DNA from: JBCDCU01 sp039180865
GTDB taxonomy: Bacteria > Pseudomonadota > Alphaproteobacteria > Rhizobiales > JACESI01
Direction of reading: 5' to 3'
Assembly: GCA_039180865.1 (NCBI GenBank)
Contig: JBCDCZ010000003.1
Span: 3,296 to 67,295 of the forward strand
Length of the DNA stretch: 64,000 bases
Positions 44,449 to 52,316 of the stretch are shown here, in pieces. The notes beneath the pieces are model-generated. The model saw only the letters and a list, made by a program, of their open reading frames with translations. It did no database searches and had not been told where the DNA came from. The position numbers and the translations under genes were made by a program. How positions within the stretch are numbered: the stretch's first letter is position 1; each line of letters opens with the position of its first letter.

Positions 44449-44679
44449 CTATGCCGCTTGAGGTGATCGGGTCACACGAGCATCGAACTCGTCTAGTTGG
44501 TGATTAGTCCAGTGACGGTGCCCGTTGATGTAAATCGGCGCCGGGAATCCCATGAGGTCGCTCTTAATCCAACGCCACAGCGTCATATCGGAGACACCGT
44601 ATCGCTGTTTGACTTCACGGGCTTTGATAAAGCGCGTAGGATTTTGAGATGGTTCGGTGTCGTATGTGTGATTATTCAT
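44449..44679 (-). CDS. AlpA-like HTH regulator/excisionase
   Basis: A 76-aa MerR-like HTH protein of the AlpA type: IKAREVKQRYGVSDMTLWRWIKSD (about residues 18-41) and a wing FPAPIYINGHRHW. AlpA proteins of P4-type satellites activate the integrase or act as excisionases. It is the first gene of the collinear replication/virion-like block and follows the integrase pair by 90 bp. Confidence 0.8.
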   Translation of the reverse strand: MNNHTYDTEPSQNPTRFIKAREVKQRYGVSDMTLWRWIKSDLMGFPAPIYINGHRHWTNHQLDEFDARVTRSPQAA

Positions 44680-44737
44680 TTCTGACCTCGTCTGTTTATG
44701 ACAAGATCGAATATGTTCTGGTTTGCGAAGCTTTACC

Positions 44738-44776
44738 GGGGTGAACCCAAAACAAAAGCTAACGCCGGTTCACCCC
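44738..44776. repeat. 10-bp inverted repeat upstream of the AlpA-like gene
   Basis: GGGGTGAACC (44738-44747) and GGTTCACCCC (44767-44776) form a perfect stem with a 19-nt loop; the right arm contains the stop codon of the 209-aa gene. No T-run follows, so it may be an operator or an RNA-end structure. Confidence 0.65.
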
Positions 44777-45399
44777 TTTAGGTAGCGTCGGTATTTCCGG
44801 TTTGCCGTTTTAACGGTTTCAGCATCTTTCTTTTCACCCAGAAAGTGCCACAGCCAATAACGGACGAAAAAGTAGCCAGCACCTGCTGGTGGGTCGCCAC
44901 TGCCAAAGCTAACTTCAAAGTGTTTGTTGAAAGCCTCAGACAATCTCCACTGAAACTGCGTGATCGGATCCAGACCAGATAGAGGTTCAAGGATGTCTGC
45001 GGAACCATTGGATTGAGAATTTTCCGCTTCTGAAAGTTTGATGCTCGAGAAAGCCTCTCTGATACCCTTAATATCCGCCCAGAAAGCGGACCTCAGATAT
45101 CTCTCTTGACCATATGCGACCCGGAACTTTCGCCGGATAAAATCCGCTACCTCATCCTCAGCGATTGCGAATTCATCGAGAATTCTGAGAGCGTCTTTTA
45201 GCTTAGCAAGCCTATTTGCAGCTTGAATTTCCGATGGAGGAGATTTCAGACTTTGCTCAATCACATATTCGAAATGAGCGTGATAGATATCTTCTGCCAA
45301 TGGTTTTGCTTTGACAAATTCCAATTGCGGAAGGTAGCCTAAAAAATACGCTGCTCGTAAAAAGTGGCGCACTTTCCTAACCTCTTGATCATGTGCCAT
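44770..45399 (-). CDS. unknown protein coupled to integrase
   Basis: A 209-aa, helical, soluble protein starting MAHDQEVRKVRHFLRAAYF; aromatic-rich near the end (AGYFFVRYWLWHFLG). No family recognised. It overlaps the integrase stop by 11 nt, so the two are translated together, which suggests a helper in recombination or immunity. Confidence 0.6.
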   Translation of the reverse strand: MAHDQEVRKVRHFLRAAYFLGYLPQLEFVKAKPLAEDIYHAHFEYVIEQSLKSPPSEIQAANRLAKLKDALRILDEFAIAEDEVADFIRRKFRVAYGQERYLRSAFWADIKGIREAFSSIKLSEAENSQSNGSADILEPLSGLDPITQFQWRLSEAFNKHFEVSFGSGDPPAGAGYFFVRYWLWHFLGEKKDAETVKTANRKYRRYLKG

Positions 45400-46645
45400 T
45401 AAGTTGGATCACATTGTCTTCAGGAGGGTTGATCAGCAGATCGATCTGCCTGCCCCATTCTTCAAGGGCTTCCCGCTTTTCCTCATAATATTGATAATGA
45501 TTATAGACTGAAGCCACGCCGGAAATAACGCCCGATTTGTGCGCAAGAACCGCTTCAACCACGTGTGGAGGTATCTTCAAACCAGCCATCCCGCTGGCTG
45601 CGGTTCTCCTCAAATCATGGTATCGCCACGCCTTGATCGCTTCTCCATCAACCAGCTTCGCCATTGCGATATCCAGACGAGTCTTCGCCTTCGAATATCC
45701 ACTCGCGGCAGTCACACCAGTTGTCGTGAAAACGAAGCCATCTGGGCCGTCAGATACACGAGGAACTCTCCTCAAAATATCCATCGCTTGCGGTGACAGC
45801 GGAACAAGATGGGTCTCTTTGCCCTTCATTCGTTCAGATGAAATCTTCAACTCTTTGCGCTCAAAATCTACTTCAGACCATTTCAGATTAGCTATCTCGC
45901 TTCGACGCTGGCCAGTGAGCAACAATAGTTTGGCGACTTCGCCGAACGGAAAGCCAATGTCATCAGTTGCACGCCAAAATATGACGCACTCGTCGTCTGA
46001 GAGTACGCGCTCGCGAACAACTTCAATTCCCTGTTTCTTAACGCCTTCACAAAAGGATTTCTCAATTACGGAACGCTCAACTAACCAATTTGAGAACCGA
46101 CTCAATGCGGAATGAACACGATTTGCAACGTAGGGTGCTGGTGGATTGCGATCCATGATCCCATCAAGCAACTGCACAACGTCACGACGTTCAATTTCAG
46201 CGACTTTTCGATTTCGCCATTTGGGCAAGATCTCGACATTAAACAGGCGTCTCGTCTCTTTGATGGTACTCGGCGCGCGTTTTACCTCAACATAACGCTT
46301 AAAGAAGGCGTCAACCTGGTAGCCAATCTTCTGTGTTTCATCGTTCGCAACCTGCCTCTCTTTTTTCCTTTCAGCGACGATGTCGATACCTTTTTCGACG
46401 AGGCTAAGCTGATCTCGTGCAAGTGACCGGGCATCAGCAAGCCCGATTCGCGGATACCCACCGATTGTAAACTTTTGAGGCTTTCGGCTTTTGGGATGCC
46501 TGAACCGTATCGCCCACGACATTTTCCCCGACGGCTGAACAACAAGATACAGCGGCGGCACCTGCTGATCAGGATACTCCCGGCGGACATTATCCGGCTT
46601 GATCGCTTCGATGCTGGCTTTGTTCTTGATAGTTTTGGAAACCAA
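45389..46645 (-). CDS. P4-type tyrosine integrase
   Basis: A 418-aa integrase with the N-terminal DUF4102 arm-binding domain (about residues 10-100: YLVVQPSGKMSWAIRFRHP, FTIGGYPRIGLADAR), a SAM-like core-binding domain, and the catalytic domain. Catalytic residues are visible: Arg in LTGQRRSEI, HDLRR, and the nucleophile Tyr in SVYNHYQY near residue 390. It inserts the element into the tRNA-Thr 3' end. It reads away from attR, with candidate arm sites in its upstream region. Confidence 0.95.
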   Translation of the reverse strand: MVSKTIKNKASIEAIKPDNVRREYPDQQVPPLYLVVQPSGKMSWAIRFRHPKSRKPQKFTIGGYPRIGLADARSLARDQLSLVEKGIDIVAERKKERQVANDETQKIGYQVDAFFKRYVEVKRAPSTIKETRRLFNVEILPKWRNRKVAEIERRDVVQLLDGIMDRNPPAPYVANRVHSALSRFSNWLVERSVIEKSFCEGVKKQGIEVVRERVLSDDECVIFWRATDDIGFPFGEVAKLLLLTGQRRSEIANLKWSEVDFERKELKISSERMKGKETHLVPLSPQAMDILRRVPRVSDGPDGFVFTTTGVTAASGYSKAKTRLDIAMAKLVDGEAIKAWRYHDLRRTAASGMAGLKIPPHVVEAVLAHKSGVISGVASVYNHYQYYEEKREALEEWGRQIDLLINPPEDNVIQLNGT

Positions 46646-46675
46646 TTTGCCAACCGTATGTTACCCGAAGTGAGC

Positions 46676-46697
46676 GGGTAATCCCAAGGGTAACAAA
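46676..46697 (+). repeat. candidate integrase arm site (right)
   Basis: 20 of 22 nt match the left site at 16528-16549: GGGTAATC, then CCAA, then GGGTAACAAA. Inverted partial copies (TATGTTACCC) flank it at 46658-46667 and 46734-46743. All lie upstream of the integrase start. Confidence 0.65.
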
Positions 46698-46823
46698 ATA
46701 GCGCGTTATATGAAGTTAGACAATGAATAGATATGTTACCCACAGAACGATAAAGTTGAGCAAAAACAAAGCTAATTGTACTCGAGGGTGATAGTGCTTG
46801 ATAACGGTTGATTGATAAGGTTC

Positions 46824-46873
46824 ACTGATTTGTAATCAGTAGGTCCGCGGTTCGAGTCCGTGTGGGGGCACCA
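46824..46873. repeat. attR: copy of the tRNA-Thr 3' segment
   Basis: An exact 50-nt copy of the tRNA-Thr 3' end (16420-16469). It lacks the 5' half, so it is not a tRNA gene. It marks the right end of the element. Confidence 0.95.
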
Positions 46874-47286
46874 CTTCTTCCAAAAAGCTCCAATTTTATT
46901 ATGCGTTCCACATGGTGATCCATGTTGGAGAGCGTTGATATTAGCGTTTTCTGGCATCTGTTTGAATGAGTGGCTGTGGAGGTCAGAGCCATCCAAACAC
47001 ACTGGCTAAGTATCACCAAACAATCAGCGGGGCGCTAGTTTACTCACCTGCAATCGCCTCAGGAAAACGTCAGGGCACGAGCGCAGAGAATGAAAAAACG
47101 ACCAGCTCTGCATCCGACCCCACAATAACAGGAGCAGTATTAACCACCGGCATTAAACATCACAATTAACCAGGACTTCCACTATTCAAATCTCCATCTT
47201 GCCAGATCACTGGTCGAATAGTAAACAAATTGTAAATTCTGTTTCGTACAAAGAATAACAAGCAATCGCCGACCTCGGAGTCTACC
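46874..47286. other. intergenic region right of the element
   Basis: About 410 bp of core DNA with no supportable gene. It must hold the promoter of the VPLPA-CTERM gene. An imperfect inverted repeat lies near 46905-46925. Confidence 0.5.
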
Positions 47287-47970
47287 ATGTATGAGTTCAT
47301 CAAGCGCTTTGGGTGTGGTGCCGCCCTTTCTTTTGGTCTTGTTGCCGCGAGCACTGTCGGTGCCTCTGCAGCAACCACGTATACCTTCGATTTCGAAGAG
47401 TTTGGTGCTGGCGACGTAATCTCCACGGTTACCCGCGGGCCGCTCACCGCCAGCGTATCATCCTCTGCGGCCCCGGCTTTTACGTCTGTCGCATTCGACA
47501 CGAACAACTTTACTGGCGGTGACAGTGATCTGGCCGCGCCGATTTCCGATCTGAGTGGGTCGGTTGTTGACTTCGGTATCGTTGCGATCCTCCAAGAGAA
47601 CACCAATACGCCGATCGTTCCTGATGACGATGCCGGCGGTGGCACGCTTTCCCTGCTCTTTAACCAGTCCATCAGCTTCCTCGGCGCGGACCTTCTCGAC
47701 ATTGAAGAGCCGGGCGTAGACGTTTTCCTTGACGGCACGCTGATCGTCGATAACGGCGGTGTCAGTGCAGACGGCCTCTTCGCAAGCGTTGGAAGTGTTC
47801 CGGCAGCAAGCGGCACATTGCTTGAGTTCGTCTTTGTCGGCTCGGGTGCGGTCGACAACATTCAGGTCGGCGTCGCCCCGGTTCCGCTTCCGGCAGCAGC
47901 ATGGCTCCTCTTGAGCGGCTTCGGTCTCCTCGTCGGTCTACGGATGCGCCGTCGCAACGCGCAAGCGTAA
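47287..47970 (+). CDS. VPLPA-CTERM exported protein
   Basis: A 227-aa secreted protein with a signal peptide (residues 1-29, ending ASA) and a beta-sandwich-like body with Asp/Gly-rich loops. The C-terminal sorting signal VPLPAAAWLLLSGFGLLVG is followed by RMRRR, the substrate signature of an exosortase/rhombosortase-like system that anchors or releases surface proteins. No exosortase is in the window. A strong terminator follows. Confidence 0.85.
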   Translation: MYEFIKRFGCGAALSFGLVAASTVGASAATTYTFDFEEFGAGDVISTVTRGPLTASVSSSAAPAFTSVAFDTNNFTGGDSDLAAPISDLSGSVVDFGIVAILQENTNTPIVPDDDAGGGTLSLLFNQSISFLGADLLDIEEPGVDVFLDGTLIVDNGGVSADGLFASVGSVPAASGTLLEFVFVGSGAVDNIQVGVAPVPLPAAAWLLLSGFGLLVGLRMRRRNAQA

Positions 47971-47993
47971 AGGCAAACGACACCAGACATTCA

Positions 47994-48019
47994 AAAGCCC
48001 CGGTCAACGCCGGGGCTTT
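47994..48019. terminator. bidirectional terminator
   Basis: AAAGCCCCGG and CCGGGGCTTT form a 10-bp stem with a 6-nt loop, 23 nt after the VPLPA-CTERM stop. A short T-rich tract lies on the plus side; it could also serve the convergent gene. Confidence 0.85.
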
Positions 48020-48081
48020 CTTTGTGGTCCTGCTGCGATCTTGAGACAACTCAAAGACAGGATTGCACTCTCTTTCGACGC

Positions 48082-48894
48082 CTACTTCCCGCCAAACTTG
48101 TACTCAAGATTGATGGAAAGGACGGCGTCTGATGAATTGTCGTTAAGGCCAAAAAGAACGGCGGCTCTCGGCTCGAGGACGTGTCCTTCAATGGGCTCAA
48201 ACTCGAAATAGACTGCGGGGCCAGCAAAATGCTCCTGCTCTGCTGCATCACCGAACGCGCCTTCAAATTCGCCGAAATTCTCAAAGCCGATCCCGACATT
48301 ATCGCTGACGGGAAAAACAACCTGTGACGCATAGGCAATGCCCGGATCACCGTCCTCGAAAGGCGCTTCGACGAAGAGGTTTCCGACCCATTCCGCCGGT
48401 CCGACACTGGCCTCCCAAACCGGTCCAAATTCTATGCCGCCGGCGCTGATACCGTCTTCTCGCGGGATCTCAAGGGCAGTGTAGAAACCAAGAACAAACT
48501 CGCCGTGTTCGTGGTCATCATCGTGATCTCCCTTTTCTTCACCCTCATGGTGCCCATTGCCGAAGAACGGCAGGAGAAGGAGGTTCTCAATTTCAAACGC
48601 TTCCACTTCCGCGCTTTCGCCCCTTGGATTGGCAACCTCAACGGCAACGGTAAACTTCCAAAAATCGGTGATGCCATAACCTATGGCGAATTCGTGGACT
48701 GACCGTTCGTCACCGTCTTCAACATCGCTGATACCAATGCCGTTGAGGGCCTCAATTTCGACCTCTCCTTTGGAAACATCAGGGTGAATGACCTCGAAGA
48801 TTCCAGCTTGCGCAAACGCGTCACTTGCACCTGCGCCAAGGGCGAGTGCGGCTGAAAGCGCAACAGCGGTTGATGTTTTTGTCTGTTTTCTCAT
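48082..48894 (-). CDS. outer-membrane beta-barrel-like protein with His-rich loop
   Basis: A 270-aa protein with a signal peptide (residues 1-29, ending AFAQ), amphipathic beta strands throughout and an aromatic/charged end (LEYKFGGK), as in small outer-membrane barrels. Midway lies the loop HHEGEEKGDHDDDHEHGE, which is likely to bind zinc or another divalent metal. It is preceded 25 nt upstream by a Zur-like palindrome. A role in metal uptake or response is an inference. Confidence 0.65.
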   Translation of the reverse strand: MRKQTKTSTAVALSAALALGAGASDAFAQAGIFEVIHPDVSKGEVEIEALNGIGISDVEDGDERSVHEFAIGYGITDFWKFTVAVEVANPRGESAEVEAFEIENLLLLPFFGNGHHEGEEKGDHDDDHEHGEFVLGFYTALEIPREDGISAGGIEFGPVWEASVGPAEWVGNLFVEAPFEDGDPGIAYASQVVFPVSDNVGIGFENFGEFEGAFGDAAEQEHFAGPAVYFEFEPIEGHVLEPRAAVLFGLNDNSSDAVLSINLEYKFGGK

Positions 48895-48918
48895 AGATCT
48901 AGCTTTCCAACGGGAGGC

Positions 48919-48936
48919 GTTATGTAATTACATTAC
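48919..48936 (-). promoter_or_regulatory. Zur-like palindromic operator
   Basis: GTTATGTAATTACATTAC is palindromic except for one mismatched pair (core ATGTAATTACAT perfect) and lies 25-42 nt upstream of the ATG of the His-rich protein. Form and position resemble Zur/Fur-family boxes. Confidence 0.55.
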
Positions 48937-49038
48937 ATTCACTCTACGCCGCTTACGACCGGCACGCCAAGCACGACGACACCGGGCTTTGCGAATCTGA
49001 AGACGATGTTGCAGAAGAGTAACAGCGCGCCTTATCGA

Positions 49039-50262
49039 TCACTCAGCGGCGGCGGCATTTCCCGTGGAAGCGCAAGCACGGGCGTTTCGTGCCAGAACCC
49101 GTAGCCTAGAGAAAAGGTCATCACGATCAACATAACAGCCCTGAAGTCTCCGATAACCGTCATTCGGATTAAACCCGTCGCGGCCATGGAGCACACGGCG
49201 ATTATCGAAAATCACAAGATCCCCCGGTTCAAACGGGTACCGGCAGACGAAGCGCGGGTCAAGCGCGAGAGTCATGAATAAACGCAGGGACCGGTAAGCC
49301 TCGGATATCCGCGCTTCGGGCATATCCGGCTCAGCACGCAAGGCATTTGCAATCCGGATTTCGGACACTTCGCAATTTTTTTCCAGCGCAACCACAGGCG
49401 CACTGAAGCGATAATCGAAGTCCGGGTGCCGGTTCGTGAAAATCCAGTTGAGGCTGGTCAGCGCATCGAAAGCGGCATGATCGGTTTCCCTGACTTCGTC
49501 CGCAATGCGAAATCCATCAACCATGGTCGAATAGCCATCAGGGCACGAATTATCCCTGCAGTGCAAGAGTTGGAGGCCCGGTTGTAATTCGCGGGTCGGA
49601 AGATCCGTATGAGCGCTGAGCGCCTGGCCTGTGTAGGCCGCGCTGTCGGGGTTCGGTTTGTTTTCGACATCGAATAGGAAGCCGAAGGACGAAGACCGCA
49701 CAATTCCGATTTTTTCGGCAACCTTTCGCACCGTCCCATCGGCACTGCCAAGCCCGCGCAGGCGGGCCAGTCCATATCGATGCGTCGCCGTGAGGAAATC
49801 AAACAAAGCTTCATCGCTGGAAAGAACCGTCGGACCATCAAAGCTTACGGGCTCCGGCATATCGGAGGCATCCCAGGCATAGCGTGAAGGAACATCGGAA
49901 TGCGGCAAATGATGCCCTGCCTTAATGTCCCGCAACCAATCTCCATTGTGATAAGTGACCGCGCCATCATCAAAACGAAGGCTTAAACGGGTTCCCGAAA
50001 CCTCTGCGGCCACAATCCTGGCTTCAAGTGGAAGATCTGCAATATCGAGTGTTTTTTCGCGGGTTTCAGGGTCGATTGCCGATCCAACATCGTTTTCACG
50101 AAGGTAACAAGAATGAAACCGGCCGGCTAAACCATCGCGCCATGTTACCTGCACGAAGTCTCCGTCGACCTCAGCATGTGAAAGCATTGGCCCAATTTTC
50201 CGCGGCACGAAATCAGGCGCAAGGACGCGCGACGTTCCCTCCTCGAGCATATCCTCCGTCAT
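49039..50262 (-). CDS. gamma-butyrobetaine dioxygenase-like (TauD/TfdA) oxygenase
   Basis: A 407-aa protein with an N-terminal DUF971-like domain (about residues 25-115: VTWRDGLAGRFHSCYLREND) followed by the TauD/TfdA Fe(II)/2-oxoglutarate dioxygenase domain. The iron triad is visible as AHTDLP (about residue 217) and VLHGRDG (about 361), and the 2-oxoglutarate Arg lies shortly after. This two-domain layout is that of gamma-butyrobetaine or trimethyllysine hydroxylases. It is 4 nt downstream of a class II aldolase gene, so co-transcribed. The substrate may differ from carnitine precursors. Confidence 0.8.
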   Translation of the reverse strand: MTEDMLEEGTSRVLAPDFVPRKIGPMLSHAEVDGDFVQVTWRDGLAGRFHSCYLRENDVGSAIDPETREKTLDIADLPLEARIVAAEVSGTRLSLRFDDGAVTYHNGDWLRDIKAGHHLPHSDVPSRYAWDASDMPEPVSFDGPTVLSSDEALFDFLTATHRYGLARLRGLGSADGTVRKVAEKIGIVRSSSFGFLFDVENKPNPDSAAYTGQALSAHTDLPTRELQPGLQLLHCRDNSCPDGYSTMVDGFRIADEVRETDHAAFDALTSLNWIFTNRHPDFDYRFSAPVVALEKNCEVSEIRIANALRAEPDMPEARISEAYRSLRLFMTLALDPRFVCRYPFEPGDLVIFDNRRVLHGRDGFNPNDGYRRLQGCYVDRDDLFSRLRVLARNARACASTGNAAAAE

Positions 50263-50266
50263 GGCC

Positions 50267-51052
50267 TCAATCCATATAATCAGGCTGAGTGCGCTCCAGC
50301 ATGCGGATCAGTCCCGGCCATTCGGTTTTGCCGTCATAATTATAATGTTCCGATGCATCCATTTTCTCCTGATAGCGCGCGACTTTCTCAGGATCCATGA
50401 GATGAAGAGCACGCCCCATCGAAAGCGTTCGGATCTGCGCTGAACATGTCTGCTTCAGAAAGTAGGCCCGGAAAAAGGCTGCGGCAGCGGTTTCGCCGAG
50501 CGCGTAATAGCCGTGATTGCGCGAAATCATGATCTGCTTGTCGGCCAACGTCTCTACGAAAAGACCGGCAAAGGCCTCGTCCTCCTCGAATTCATAGTCG
50601 ATATAGCTGGTAATGTGCCCGAGATAGACCGCAGGCTGATTGAGCGGTAGAAGACCGTCTTCAATGGACCCAACCGCCATGACCTCCTCATCATGGCCAT
50701 GGACAAAGAAGTGCGCATCCGGTCGCGCTCCAAAGATCCATTTGCAAAGGTTTTGTGCGCCATCATTAAGCCAGGGACCGTCATCGGTCTCGGGCTCACC
50801 CATCTCGTCAATCACGACAAAGTCTGAGGCCCGTGCCTCTTCCCAGAACATGCCGTAGGGATGGGTGAGATAGCGCGGTTGCTTTCCGGGGAGCCGCGCA
50901 CCGATTGCACCATTGACGAGATCTGACATGCGATAATGCGCGATGATGCGGTAAAGCGCAGCGAGCTCAACACGGACTTGCCATTCAGCGTCCCGTTCCG
51001 CCTCGCTCATATCGCGCTCATCGTGATCGATATCGGCCGCCATTGCATTCAT
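50267..51052 (-). CDS. class II aldolase/adducin family protein
   Basis: A 261-aa protein of the class II aldolase/adducin fold. Metal ligands are visible in HFFVHGHDEEV and SRNHGYYALG. The ATG at MNAMAADID is chosen because GGAG lies 9 nt upstream; an in-frame start 26 codons further up is less likely. Such proteins cleave or decarboxylate small hydroxy-acids or ketols. It is paired with a gamma-butyrobetaine hydroxylase-like gene and diverges from a GlxA-type regulator, which suggests a quaternary-amine or related degradation pathway. Confidence 0.75.
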   Translation of the reverse strand: MNAMAADIDHDERDMSEAERDAEWQVRVELAALYRIIAHYRMSDLVNGAIGARLPGKQPRYLTHPYGMFWEEARASDFVVIDEMGEPETDDGPWLNDGAQNLCKWIFGARPDAHFFVHGHDEEVMAVGSIEDGLLPLNQPAVYLGHITSYIDYEFEEDEAFAGLFVETLADKQIMISRNHGYYALGETAAAAFFRAYFLKQTCSAQIRTLSMGRALHLMDPEKVARYQEKMDASEHYNYDGKTEWPGLIRMLERTQPDYMD

Positions 51053-51157
51053 GGGTTTGTGCTCCGTTGGTGTTGCCTGAAACAGGCTCGCTCTATCCCT
51101 TGGAGCACCAGTATGGCTTGACCGAACCATTCAAGCTGTGCGCAAATACGCAATTAA

Positions 51158-51174
51158 TTGATTGAAACAATCAA
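51158..51174. promoter_or_regulatory. palindrome between aldolase operon and regulator
   Basis: TTGATTG-AAA-CAATCAA is a perfect 7-3-7 inverted repeat 9 nt upstream of the AraC-type gene start. It is a plausible regulator site for both divergent genes. Confidence 0.6.
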
Positions 51175-51183
51175 AGTTGCACA

Positions 51184-52149
51184 ATGACAGGCGACACACC
51201 GAAAGGGCCGATCGAAGTCGCCATTGTGCCCGGCCAACGGTTTTCTCTGCTTGCCTTGTCGATCTGTACGGACGTTTTTCGGATCGCCAATCGCGAACTC
51301 GGTCAACCGCTCTTCAAGGTCACCATCGCCACTGCTGACGGAGAACTGGTTATCTCCTCAAGCGGCGTTGACATTACGCCGACAGCATCCGTCTCCAGCA
51401 TGACGCATGCGCGCATAGTCATCGTAATTGCATCCTATGATCCGGAAGCTGTCTGTGTTCCGGCTCTTCTCACTTATCTGAGACGCATGGAGCTAAAAGG
51501 CGCAATGATCGCCTGCGCAGACACGGCAGCCCTCGTACTTGCCCGTGCCGGAATTCTCAATACGCGGCGGGTCGCCGTTCACCACGAAGCAACGCCTGCC
51601 TTTGTGGAACAACTCGGGGACGTGATCCTCATTGACCACCTGCACGCCGAGGATGGACGACTACTCTCTTCGGGTGGAGGCATGGCAACAGCCGACATGG
51701 TCCTCCGGCTTGTCGCCCGCGTCGCCGGGCAGAAACTGGCGGACCGCATTGCCTTCGTCCTGAATTACAGGACGCTGCCGGAACGCATAGGTGTCGAGAC
51801 CGGCGACGCTTCCCTTGCGAAGGTCGACCGTGGTCTCGGTCGCATGGTGGAACTCATGCAGACCCATTTATCCGATCCGCTTCCCCTTGCAGATATTTTC
51901 CGGCTCGCAGGCGTCGATCCTTCGACCGGACGGCGCAAGTTTCAGCGTTTCTTCAATGAAAGCCCGGCTCGGTATTATACGGGCCTCAGGCTGGCACGCG
52001 CGCGGCTTCTCTTACGGGACACGGCACTCAGCGCGAACGAGATCGCAACAGCCTGCGGTTTTTCCGATGCCCCAATTTTTTCCCGCGCCTATCGGCGGAG
52101 ATTCGGTCTTTCGCCAAGCAAAGACCGGACTGTTCAATCCGGCGCATAA
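51184..52149 (+). CDS. GlxA/GbdR-like AraC-family regulator
   Basis: A 321-aa regulator with an N-terminal DJ-1/PfpI-like glutamine-amidotransferase domain (about residues 8-175; CADTAALVLARAG at the nucleophile-elbow position) and a C-terminal AraC HTH pair (about 220-315: PLPLADIFRLAGVDPSTGRRKF, ANEIATACGFSDAPIFSRAYRRRFG). This architecture is shared by GbdR and CdhR, regulators of glycine betaine and carnitine use in Pseudomonas. The adjacent divergent operon with a gamma-butyrobetaine hydroxylase-like enzyme supports that theme. Confidence 0.85.
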   Translation: MTGDTPKGPIEVAIVPGQRFSLLALSICTDVFRIANRELGQPLFKVTIATADGELVISSSGVDITPTASVSSMTHARIVIVIASYDPEAVCVPALLTYLRRMELKGAMIACADTAALVLARAGILNTRRVAVHHEATPAFVEQLGDVILIDHLHAEDGRLLSSGGGMATADMVLRLVARVAGQKLADRIAFVLNYRTLPERIGVETGDASLAKVDRGLGRMVELMQTHLSDPLPLADIFRLAGVDPSTGRRKFQRFFNESPARYYTGLRLARARLLLRDTALSANEIATACGFSDAPIFSRAYRRRFGLSPSKDRTVQSGA

Positions 52150-52316
52150 GCCCGGTTCTCTCTGAGCTTTTCCGTAAATCGATCGATTTTCTGCTGTCAG
52201 GGACCGCCAATTGAGGTGTTGACCTCATGGGATCCATGCAGGGGCTCAGGCATCTTCCTTTCATCGAAAGCGCAACACCAACCGCACCCCACAGAGGCGG
52301 ATGAAAGGAAAGAAAA

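Larger units (their letters stand above)
16420..46873. mobile_element. tRNA-Thr-integrated satellite/prophage-like island
   Basis: A 30.5-kb element lies between perfect 50-bp direct repeats of the tRNA-Thr 3' end and has a P4-type integrase close to attR. The right half is a collinear minus-strand module: integrase, AlpA-like, Toprim primase, RepA-like ATPase, RuvC-like nuclease, virion-like large proteins, DUF5681. The left half is AT-rich cargo with small genes in both directions, two toxin-antitoxin pairs and pseudogenes. No portal, major capsid, tail sheath or large terminase is seen. The attL half looks older and more decayed than the right half. Confidence 0.9.

Noticed and set aside
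16420..46873. Complete prophage
   Set aside because: No portal, capsid, tail or large terminase gene could be recognised, so only a satellite-like or truncated element is claimed.
46772..47019. Two minus-strand reading frames over attR
   Set aside because: They read through the antisense of the tRNA-Thr fragment (the TRTRTADLL-type artefact common in databases), so they are not genes.
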